This document shows, one piece after another, positions 7,087 through 14,269 of a stretch of 14,962 bases of DNA; within the stretch, counting starts at the first letter, position 1; every line of letters starts with the position of its first letter. Source of the DNA: Bacteroidales bacterium (GTDB taxonomy: Bacteria > Bacteroidota > Bacteroidia > Bacteroidales > UBA7960); assembly GCA_007124575.1 (NCBI GenBank), contig SLEW01000164.1, forward strand, positions 1 to 14,962. Reading direction: 5' to 3'. A program made the translations under genes and the position numbers. The notes beneath the pieces are model-generated. The model made no database searches and had not been told where the DNA came from. It saw only the letters and a program-made list of their open reading frames with translations.

Positions 7087-8520
7087 CTACTCATCTGCAC
7101 TATAACCAAATAGTTTTTTTGTTTTGATGAAGGCGGATACGTATTTAGGGACCATTTGCTCCCACTCCGGTTCTTTTTGTTGTATCTTTTGTAATACCAC
7201 ATGCGAAAAATAGGGCAGAACCTCTTCCCTGTATCCCGGAATATCTATGATGTATTGGTTTTCGGTGAGATGGCGGTAAAGGTTCCGGATCTCTTCATCC
7301 ACTTCGATGGTTTGGGAGTTACTGATGTGGTCTGCCTGCTTTTTGCGGGCCGGATACAGATACACTTTCAGGTTGTCCATAAAGAGCTTGCCAAAGGCTT
7401 CCATGATGCCTCCGCGCAAATTTTTGTAATAGCCCTGGTCAATTACATTTTTAAACGTAAGCGCACCAATTACCATACGGATGTTGCGGAGCCTGAAACG
7501 CTGGAACCACTCTGCAAGCAGGTAAAATTCCCTGAAATTGGATATCATGACATTTTGCCCCATCCCACTCAGGATGTCAACCCGGTCAAGAAAATCCCTT
7601 TCATCAAATTCATCTCTGTCCAGCAGGTTATTGAGTGTCATCTCGCATAATACCTCGGTATTTCCGGCTTTCTTATCATATCCTACTTCTTCTTTGAAAA
7701 GGGCAAAACCGGCCTTCAGCATGTCAAAACCCACGTAGGTAATAGGTCTGAAACTGCCGCGCAGCACCATGACATTCTTCTTGTAAAGCATGTCTGCGGG
7801 TTGTTGCACATCACCATGACGATCGAACATGGTGACGGTAGTCATGCCGTTTTTTACCAGCTGCACTGCCAGTAAACGGTTATCCACATAATCCAGCTCC
7901 GGGCCTTTCATGCGGATCATGTCTATTTCTATCCTGTCACGCGAAAGGTCGTCCAGGAGTGATTGCAAAAAGCTGTTGGGATATTGATAATTGTAATAGC
8001 ATGCATAAAGCAGGTTAACGCCCAGCACACCGAGGGTTTGCTGTTGAAGCAGGTTGTCGTTTTCCAGCAGGCGCACATGCAGCACCACATCGTTGGGACT
8101 GGATTCCGGTGTCAGTTGAAACCTGACACCCAGCCACCCATGTGCTTCGTTGTCTTTTCTGTAGTTTAATGTGGCCACCGTGTTGGCAAAAGCAAAAAAA
8201 CGGGTGTCGCTGCCACGTGTCTCTTTCAGGAGGGTTACCATGCTTTCATACTCCTTGCTGAGCATTTGCATCAGCCTGTCCTCTGAGACATACCTGCCAG
8301 ATGGACTTTTGCCATAAAGGTAGTCACTAAAAGCCATGTCATAGGCCGATACGGTGCGGGCCACCGTTCCGGATGCTCCACCCGACTGAAAGAAACAGCG
8401 GGCAACTTCCTGACCGCCGCCTATCTCCGCAAAAGAACCGTAAATGCTTCTGTCGAGGTTGATAAAAAGGGCTTTCCGGTTGCTGTCCCAGACTTCCCTC
8501 TGTATGTTGTTATCCGGCAT
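7087..8520 (-). CDS. Conserved-looking 477-residue protein of unknown function
   Basis: I do not recognise a function. The protein has no signal peptide and no obvious membrane span, so it is probably cytoplasmic. Its N-terminal part carries Gly-rich, family-like strings: SIYGSFAEIGGGQEVARCFF, then SGGASGTVARTVSAYDMAFSD (about residues 25-67). FFAFANTVAT and HGWLGVRFQL follow near residues 110-135, and LRGSFRPITYVGFDML lies in the middle. From memory, similar strings occur in a family spread over several phyla, which suggests a conserved soluble protein. The C-terminal half is mixed alpha/beta with charged helices and an LTENQYIIDIPGYREEVLPY segment. I see no HxGH nucleotidyltransferase motif, Walker A motif or metal-site cluster. 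The start is ATG 8520. It is monocistronic between the convergent receptor gene and the divergent rmlD gene. Confidence 0.75.
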   Translation of the reverse strand: MPDNNIQREVWDSNRKALFINLDRSIYGSFAEIGGGQEVARCFFQSGGASGTVARTVSAYDMAFSDYLYGKSPSGRYVSEDRLMQMLSKEYESMVTLLKETRGSDTRFFAFANTVATLNYRKDNEAHGWLGVRFQLTPESSPNDVVLHVRLLENDNLLQQQTLGVLGVNLLYACYYNYQYPNSFLQSLLDDLSRDRIEIDMIRMKGPELDYVDNRLLAVQLVKNGMTTVTMFDRHGDVQQPADMLYKKNVMVLRGSFRPITYVGFDMLKAGFALFKEEVGYDKKAGNTEVLCEMTLNNLLDRDEFDERDFLDRVDILSGMGQNVMISNFREFYLLAEWFQRFRLRNIRMVIGALTFKNVIDQGYYKNLRGGIMEAFGKLFMDNLKVYLYPARKKQADHISNSQTIEVDEEIRNLYRHLTENQYIIDIPGYREEVLPYFSHVVLQKIQQKEPEWEQMVPKYVSAFIKTKKLFGYSADE

Positions 8521-8544
8521 AAGAAAAATTTGACAGATTTTTAC

Positions 8545-8552
8545 TAAAGTTA
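8545..8552 (-). promoter_or_regulatory. Possible -7 box for the unknown-function gene (TAACTTTA)
   Basis: On the minus strand 8552-8545 reads TAACTTTA, seven of eight positions of TAnnTTTG, 24 bases before the ATG at 8520. The distance resembles the parE and crtW promoters, but the last base mismatches and no -33 element is evident. On the other strand, TATTTTG at 8575-8581 is a similarly imperfect candidate for rmlD. Confidence 0.3.
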
Positions 8553-8644
8553 ATAGAATAACTCCGATGTATGGTATTTTGTTTTATTTTAGCGTCATAA
8601 AATAGGAATTTGATTCAATATTTTCCACACCAAACCATTACAAT

Positions 8645-9511
8645 ATGAAAATACTTATTACGGGAAGTGCAGGGCAAGTTGGTCGCTCATTTCAGGAACT
8701 GGCGCCTGGTTTTAAGAATCATGAGTTTTTATTTACTGATAAGAATGAGCTTGATATTCTTTCAGAAGAGGCGGTAAGGCAATTCGTAAAGCACCATGAG
8801 GCGAATTGCATAATAAACTGTGCAGCTTATACGGCTGTTGATCAGGCTGAGGGTGATCCATCTGAAGCCAGGTTGCTGAATGTCAGGGGTGCATCTATAC
8901 TTGCACAGGCTGCCAGCGATGTGAACGCCCTGATGGTGCAATTGAGTACAGATTATATTTTTGATGGGAAAGCTTGCAGGCCTTATAATGAGTCTGCCAG
9001 TACAAACCCCCTTTCTTCATACGGTCGCTCCAAACTCGATGCCGAACTGGAGGTGCTGCTTAACGCAAAAAGATCTGTTATTATTCGGACTTCATGGCTA
9101 TATTCTCCCTTTGGGCATAATTTTGTTAAGACCATCCTGAAAAAAGGCAAGGAAGAACAGCGTTTGCGTGTGGTGTATGATCAGATCGGCAGTCCTACAT
9201 ACGCACCTGATCTCGCCAGGGCGATCATTGAATTGCTTCCCGTGTTATCATCAGGTGTGCGTGGCGAAATATATAATTACAGTAACGAGGGCGTGTGCAG
9301 CTGGTTCGACATGGCCGTTGCCATAGCAGAGATGGCTAAGCTTCCCTGTGAGATCACACCCGTACTCACCAAAGATATCAAACCGGCTGCCAAAAGGCCG
9401 CATTATAGTGTACTGGATAAATCCCGCATTAAAAATGAACTAAACATGGATATTCCCTATTGGCGCGACAGTTTGCGTGTTTGTATTGAAAGGTTATTGA
9501 ATAATAAATAA
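8645..9511 (+). CDS. rmlD: dTDP-4-dehydrorhamnose reductase (RmlD family)
   Basis: This 288-residue cytoplasmic short-chain dehydrogenase reduces dTDP-4-dehydro-L-rhamnose to dTDP-L-rhamnose with NAD(P)H for surface polysaccharide synthesis. The nucleotide-binding motif is GSAGQVG (7-13), followed by INCAAYTAVDQAEGD (57-71), a family hallmark. Catalytic residues are T102 in LSTDYIFDG, and Y126 and K130 in YGRSK. Also typical are RTSWLYSPFGHNFVKTIL and VVYDQIGSPTYAPDLA. Length is normal and the start ATG directly precedes the Rossmann strand. It stands alone: rmlA, rmlB and rmlC are not beside it. The stop is only 10 bases from the stop of the convergent crtW gene, with no room for a dedicated terminator. 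An isolated copy could also act on a related dTDP-4-keto sugar. Confidence 0.92.
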   Translation: MKILITGSAGQVGRSFQELAPGFKNHEFLFTDKNELDILSEEAVRQFVKHHEANCIINCAAYTAVDQAEGDPSEARLLNVRGASILAQAASDVNALMVQLSTDYIFDGKACRPYNESASTNPLSSYGRSKLDAELEVLLNAKRSVIIRTSWLYSPFGHNFVKTILKKGKEEQRLRVVYDQIGSPTYAPDLARAIIELLPVLSSGVRGEIYNYSNEGVCSWFDMAVAIAEMAKLPCEITPVLTKDIKPAAKRPHYSVLDKSRIKNELNMDIPYWRDSLRVCIERLLNNK

Positions 9512-9521
9512 CGGGTGTGGT

Positions 9522-10232
9522 TCAGGATTTTGTTTTATGCAACTCCCACCATGGTATTTTTGGGTTATTGTGATGCTCACGGTGATAGCCGAAAAAGTAA
9601 CAGCTTAGCATGGCCCAAAGGTGATTTTTAATTTGTGTACGGGCCCTGTGCTGTCCCATTTCTTCAGTATGAGGAAGCTTGTGAACCCAGTAAATGCCCA
9701 CGGTGAATAACTGAAGGGTGCCGAGAATGGCCGGCAGTGCCCAGTATAACAATGCGTTGATCTCTGAGACTCCGGGTATAAGTAACAGCAGGTTGAAAAA
9801 CACGGCCATGAAAACGATCTGTATCACTGTCACGTAGCGCCAGAGAAAAATGCCCAGCCAGCGGAAATAATTTTGTGAGCGAACAAAAAAATCCGGGTCT
9901 CCATCCGATGCAGCGTGTTTATGGTGTAATCCGTGGTTTTTTCGTAACCTTTTGTAGTACATGCCTGCAAACAAGAAGGATGCAATATATCCTATTACCG
10001 TGTTTACCCATTTTTTTGATGAAACGTTGCCGTGCATGGCATCGTGTGCCGTGATAAAGAGACCTGTAAAAAGGTAAGATTGAATCAAAATGTGCACATA
10101 CATCCACGGGTTGCCTGCCGAAACTTCCACGTTCAGGAGCGCATATACGAGGTGAAGTGCCCAGATCAATATCACCGAAACCGAAATAAAAAGGCCCATG
10201 GGTTTGTTTTTCAGAATGCGTTTGCCTTGCAA
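9522..10232 (-). CDS. crtW: Beta-carotene ketolase, CrtW type (membrane di-iron oxygenase)
   Basis: This integral membrane oxygenase of the fatty-acid-desaturase superfamily is predicted to add 4-keto groups to beta-carotene, giving echinenone and canthaxanthin. In the 236-residue reading the iron-ligand histidine boxes are HDAMH (63-67), HGLHH (100-104) and HREHH (217-221), with DGDPDF at 110-115 and PKIPWW near the C-terminus. HDAMHG, DPDF and FGYHxEHH..P..PWW are CrtW hallmarks that separate it from ordinary desaturases. About four hydrophobic helices are visible. The longest reading begins at TTG 10232; the first ATG is at 10199 and would remove 11 residues (basic, KRILKNK), leaving the protein to start directly at its first helix. 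I prefer the longer form but the start is uncertain. It diverges from the lycopene cyclase gene, which makes its substrate. Confidence 0.87.
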   Translation of the reverse strand: MQGKRILKNKPMGLFISVSVILIWALHLVYALLNVEVSAGNPWMYVHILIQSYLFTGLFITAHDAMHGNVSSKKWVNTVIGYIASFLFAGMYYKRLRKNHGLHHKHAASDGDPDFFVRSQNYFRWLGIFLWRYVTVIQIVFMAVFFNLLLLIPGVSEINALLYWALPAILGTLQLFTVGIYWVHKLPHTEEMGQHRARTQIKNHLWAMLSCYFFGYHREHHNNPKIPWWELHKTKS

Positions 10233-10252
10233 ATAATCCGCATTAGCACACC

Positions 10253-10282
10253 CAAAGATACTAAATTACCATGTAATAGAAA
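10253..10282 (-). promoter_or_regulatory. crtW promoter candidate (-7 TATCTTTG, -33 TTTC)
   Basis: On the minus strand 10260-10253 reads TATCTTTG, an exact TAnnTTTG match and identical to the parE box. TTTC at 10282-10279 lies 18 bases upstream and matches three of four bases of the TTTG -33 element. Transcription would start near 10246, leaving a very short leader before TTG 10232 and about 47 bases before ATG 10199. Confidence 0.6.
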
Positions 10283-10333
10283 TGATGTATTCCAGGATTG
10301 CCATATATAAAACTTACCTGATGATATATTAGA

Positions 10334-10366
10334 ACGCGGATGACGCGGATGCTTCGCAACGCGGAT
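10334..10366. repeat. Three short direct copies of ACGCGGAT
   Basis: The octamer ACGCGGAT occurs at 10334-10341, 10343-10350 and 10359-10366, a GC-rich island in otherwise AT-rich intergenic DNA. The first two copies are spaced 9 bases apart. The stretch resembles a small dispersed intergenic repeat element, but only this one instance is visible here. Confidence 0.45.
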
Positions 10367-10425
10367 TGCTGCTGCAGGTTTTTTGTCAAAAATCCGAAAG
10401 GTCTACATCATGTTTTGTATGACTC

Positions 10426-10487
10426 AGTAAGGTGCGTATAAATATTTTACCTTACTAATGATATGTTTGCAAACAAAACTATATTTG
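10426..10487 (+). promoter_or_regulatory. Lycopene cyclase promoter region with two inverted repeats and two -7 boxes
   Basis: Two exact TAnnTTTG boxes lie ahead of the cyclase ATG at 10504: TATGTTTG at 10462-10469 and TATATTTG at 10480-10487. Upstream, AGTAAGGT (10426-10433) and ACCTTACT (10449-10456) form a perfect 8-bp inverted repeat with a 15-base spacer. TGTTTGCAAACA at 10464-10475 is a perfect 12-bp palindrome overlapping the first box. No good -33 element is found for either box, which would suit an activator-dependent promoter. Binding by a regulator is inferred. Confidence 0.5.
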
Positions 10488-10503
10488 TTGCTGTTATTTT
10501 GTC

Positions 10504-11309
<806 letters not shown>

Positions 11310-11340
11310 TAAACTAATGACTTTCAGCCCTTGGTAATCA

Positions 11341-11793
11341 CTAAAGGGGCAACGTGCCGGCGATGAGGAAAGTGGCGGCGAAGGCTACGATCGCGTAAAG
11401 CTCGGGGAATACGGCAAGGATCAGGGTGTTGCCGAAAACGTTATGTCCGGAGCCGATGGCTGCGATTCCATTGGCGCAAACCTGTCCCTGGCGGATACCG
11501 GAGAGCAGGCCAACGAATCCCAGTGCCAGTCCTGCACCGAAGATGGCTGCTGCTGTTGCCCAGCTCATTCCTGCAACCAGGTAGCCTGAGAGGATGAAGT
11601 ATCCCATGAAGCCATACAGTCCCTGTGTTCCGGGCAATGCGCTAAGCACCATATAGTTACCAAATGCCTCGTCGTTCTTCTTCAATGCACCAATGGAGGC
11701 GTTACCTCCCATGGATACACCAAAAGCGCTGCCGATTCCCGCCAGTCCGATCATCAATCCAATACCAATGTAAGCTAAAATAATTGGGTCCAT
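11341..11793 (-). CDS. ntpK: V/A-type ATPase subunit K (membrane rotor ring proteolipid)
   Basis: This 150-residue membrane protein has four hydrophobic helices, the duplicated-hairpin form of the rotor subunit that carries the coupling ion through the membrane. Conserved segments are GIGSAFGVSMGG (19-30), LPGTQGLYGF (53-62), SGIRQGQV (98-105) and VFPELYAIVAF (128-138). The carboxylate is E131 in the second hairpin; the first hairpin has Q57 instead. L53, T56, Q57, Q102 and E131 match the five sodium-binding residues L61, T64, Q65, Q110 and E139 of Enterococcus hirae NtpK with a constant offset of eight, so sodium coupling is predicted. It is last in the B-D-I-K gene order, 27 bases after subunit I. 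That gap contains TACATTTG, a possible internal -7 box very close to the start codon. Confidence 0.94.
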   Translation of the reverse strand: MDPIILAYIGIGLMIGLAGIGSAFGVSMGGNASIGALKKNDEAFGNYMVLSALPGTQGLYGFMGYFILSGYLVAGMSWATAAAIFGAGLALGFVGLLSGIRQGQVCANGIAAIGSGHNVFGNTLILAVFPELYAIVAFAATFLIAGTLPL

Positions 11794-11820
11794 AATGTCA
11801 AATGTATTTAAAGTGAAACG

Positions 11821-13638
11821 TTATGTGATTTTTTTAAAGGGGTTATAATGTTTTCCGCCGCCTGAAAAGCCGGCATTTTTGTAAAATTCAACGAATGTCA
11901 GACGCATGGGGTGCACAAAGGCGCCCAGGCCCGACATGAACAGGTTGATACTATGTCCGACCACCAGGATCACCACCATGATCAGGATGCTCACCACCGG
12001 GATGTTGCCGCTCATGGATACCGCCAGGCTGTTAAATACGAATCCGAGGATCGCACTGGAGATGCCAAGTGCAAAAAGACGAATATAGGAAAGAAGGTCT
12101 CCCAGGATGCCGGTTACCATGTTGTAGGTGTTCCAGAGTCCGAGTCCGAAGTTCATCAGGATGTTCCTGTTCAGGTTGTTGAGCAGCAAAATCATCACGC
12201 CGCTGATCCCCAAAAGGATATATATGGCCGGATTCAACGCTTCCAGGGGTATTTCAGCCAGCTCGCTGACCCCATAGATGGCAATGCCTCCTACAAGCAG
12301 CAGGATCCAGCCTGCCGTACCTACCGCCTGCTTCCAGCCAAACTGTTTTGTTTCATTAATGGCCTTGAGGATAAGTCCGAAGATGATCTGGATACCTCCA
12401 AGCATCAGCGAAAGATAGAACAACAACATGTTGATGTCGGTATCCTGTGCCTCAAACCTTGCTGCGAGGTCACTATACACGGGAAGCCCTGTGTCAAATA
12501 ACGGGATGCCGAAGAATACACCTGAGATCACACCAAAAAGGAAGGTGGAAACTCCCAGGTAGAATACCAGTCCCATGATCTGCTTAAGTTCTTTTTTTAC
12601 CTTTTTCTTCAGCAGCAGGGCTGCGACGCCCATCAGGATACCATAACCGGCATCGCCAAGGCAGAAGCCAAAAAACAGCATGTAAAAGGGTGCGAAAAAT
12701 GGCGTCAGGTCAAGCTCGTTATATTTTGGCAAGGAATACAGGTCGCCCAGCATCTCAAATTTCTTTGCAAACCTTTTGTTTTTTAACAGGATGGGTGGCT
12801 TGTCTTCCGGACTGCCTCTTTCTGCCACATACAGGACGTTGTTTTTCTCCAGGTAGGCAATAAGCTGATCTTTTTTCTCGTCCGGCACCCATCCTTCCAG
12901 GAGCATCACCTTGTCTTCGGCTTCTTTTTCAGCATTTTCGACTGCCTGCTGGTAGTCAACACTTTCTTTCACCTCGTAACCATAGGTTTTAATGGCGTCC
13001 AGGCTCTTTGCGGCATGCTGGTCCAGTTTCTTATTGATCTCATCCAGCTCTTTCTTTATTTCTTTTTCATAGTGAAACAACTGGGAGACAGGCCTTTCCG
13101 GCGGACGTATCTCTTCAGCGTCAATGCCGGGTTCCTCTTCTCCTTGCTGTATCAATATGAAATATATCTGTCCGGCGTGATGGCCGATCACCTCGATAGG
13201 ATACTCGTCAGGCCAGGCTTCATCAAACCGGCTTGTGGGAATGGTATAAAACTTGACATGAAGATCTTCTTCTGCCAGCTTCTCCAGGGTCTGTAATGAA
13301 AAGTCGCCCCAGGTCCGCACCTGGCTGATCTCTTTCTGCAGCAGGGTGAGCTGTTGAAATTTATCTTCAAGCCTTGCAAAGAGGTCTTTCACCTCTTCAA
13401 AGGCTTGCTTTCCATCCACACCTTTTGCCGGTTGTCCGGATTTAACCTCGCGCTTGTCGAGCTGTTTTACGATCTGCTGGATATCTTTGATCAGGTCGTA
13501 CTGGTCCCTGACTTCATCAGACACTTCGTCCTGCTTTTCAATCAGATGGACGACACCAATATCCCTGACATTCTTAAGGAAATCTTCGTAATCCTGATGA
13601 AAGACCAGGAAAGAAAACTTATGCATGGGAATAATCAT
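11821..13638 (-). CDS. ntpI: V/A-type ATPase subunit I (membrane stator)
   Basis: This 605-residue protein is the stator membrane subunit (a-subunit equivalent) that provides the ion half-channels next to the K ring. Residues 1 to about 310 are soluble with charged coiled-coil stretches (about 50-120 and 190-245). The TPFFAPFYMLFFGFCLGDAGYG segment (312-333) opens a membrane domain with about seven to eight helices. R520 in LLSYIRLFALGISSA corresponds to the essential arginine that faces the rotor carboxylate. Length is typical. The ATG at 13638 overlaps the TGA of subunit D by four bases (ATGA), pointing to translational coupling. A second in-frame ATG four codons later is less likely because of that overlap. 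Confidence 0.94.
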   Translation of the reverse strand: MIIPMHKFSFLVFHQDYEDFLKNVRDIGVVHLIEKQDEVSDEVRDQYDLIKDIQQIVKQLDKREVKSGQPAKGVDGKQAFEEVKDLFARLEDKFQQLTLLQKEISQVRTWGDFSLQTLEKLAEEDLHVKFYTIPTSRFDEAWPDEYPIEVIGHHAGQIYFILIQQGEEEPGIDAEEIRPPERPVSQLFHYEKEIKKELDEINKKLDQHAAKSLDAIKTYGYEVKESVDYQQAVENAEKEAEDKVMLLEGWVPDEKKDQLIAYLEKNNVLYVAERGSPEDKPPILLKNKRFAKKFEMLGDLYSLPKYNELDLTPFFAPFYMLFFGFCLGDAGYGILMGVAALLLKKKVKKELKQIMGLVFYLGVSTFLFGVISGVFFGIPLFDTGLPVYSDLAARFEAQDTDINMLLFYLSLMLGGIQIIFGLILKAINETKQFGWKQAVGTAGWILLLVGGIAIYGVSELAEIPLEALNPAIYILLGISGVMILLLNNLNRNILMNFGLGLWNTYNMVTGILGDLLSYIRLFALGISSAILGFVFNSLAVSMSGNIPVVSILIMVVILVVGHSINLFMSGLGAFVHPMRLTFVEFYKNAGFSGGGKHYNPFKKIT

Positions 13639-14237
13639 ACGCTTGCCTCCGCTTCCTGTAACCGGTTTTTAACAATTTTCTGGGCTGCCTTGGAGAGGTT
13701 CTCTTCGTCTTCCAGGTAGCGTTTTATCTTGAGAATGGCTTCTTCGAAGCCCGGGATCTGTACCTTTTCGTAAAGGTTAACTTTTTGTGTCGTCTTTTTT
13801 CGTGCATGCTCCAGAAGGTTCATTTTTTGGTAGAATACCTCCCTTTCCAGGGCTACGTTAGCCAATTCCTGAACAATGTGGATGCCATCCAGGTACCATG
13901 CTGGCTTGTTAAACATGCTGAAGTCCTTCACGGAAAACAGAATGTTGTCTAACACGGGCGTTTTCACGCCGGCGATCTTTTTTACCGAAAGGTCCACTTC
14001 TTCGATGCTCACCAGCTCATTGTCGAACTCATCCCAGAGTGCAATGGCGTGTTGATAGAGCTTCAGGTGCTTTTCCAGCTTCCTGTCAAACTCTTCGGCC
14101 GTCTCTTTGGCTTTCTTGACTTCACTGCGCAGGGCGGCCTCCTTGTTTTTCAGGGTGGGAAGTGCACGCTCCCTGACCTCCAGCTGCTTCTTCAGCCGCT
14201 GAAGGGATGTCTTGTTATATTGAAACTTAATGGCCAT
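13635..14237 (-). CDS. ntpD: V/A-type ATPase subunit D (central shaft)
   Basis: This 200-residue, almost wholly alpha-helical protein forms the rotating central stalk inside the A3B3 head. The N-terminus IKFQYNKTSLQRLKKQLEVR followed by ALPTLKNKEAALRSEVKKA is typical of the family. Long charged helices at about 10-80 and 150-195 would form the antiparallel coiled coil. The central portion, from about 90 to 140, has the conserved aromatic and hydrophobic residues of the shaft foot (MFNKPAWYLDG). The gene starts 32 bases after subunit B and overlaps subunit I by four bases. Confidence 0.93.
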   Translation of the reverse strand: MAIKFQYNKTSLQRLKKQLEVRERALPTLKNKEAALRSEVKKAKETAEEFDRKLEKHLKLYQHAIALWDEFDNELVSIEEVDLSVKKIAGVKTPVLDNILFSVKDFSMFNKPAWYLDGIHIVQELANVALEREVFYQKMNLLEHARKKTTQKVNLYEKVQIPGFEEAILKIKRYLEDEENLSKAAQKIVKNRLQEAEASV

Positions 14238-14269
14238 AGATTAATTCGCTTATTGGTCAAGTAACCAGA

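Noticed and set aside
7068..7088. AGCATG...CATGCT inverted repeat at the end of the unknown-function gene
   Set aside because: The stem is only 6 bp with a 9-base loop, lacks a U-tract and overlaps the stop codon, so it is not convincing as a terminator.
7201..7650. 149-codon open frame on the plus strand
   Set aside because: Antisense to the 477-residue minus-strand gene, which shows family-like conserved strings.
11911..12501. 196-codon open frame on the plus strand, His/Asp/Gln-rich
   Set aside because: Antisense to the membrane domain of ATPase subunit I; its odd composition is the reverse reading of hydrophobic codons.
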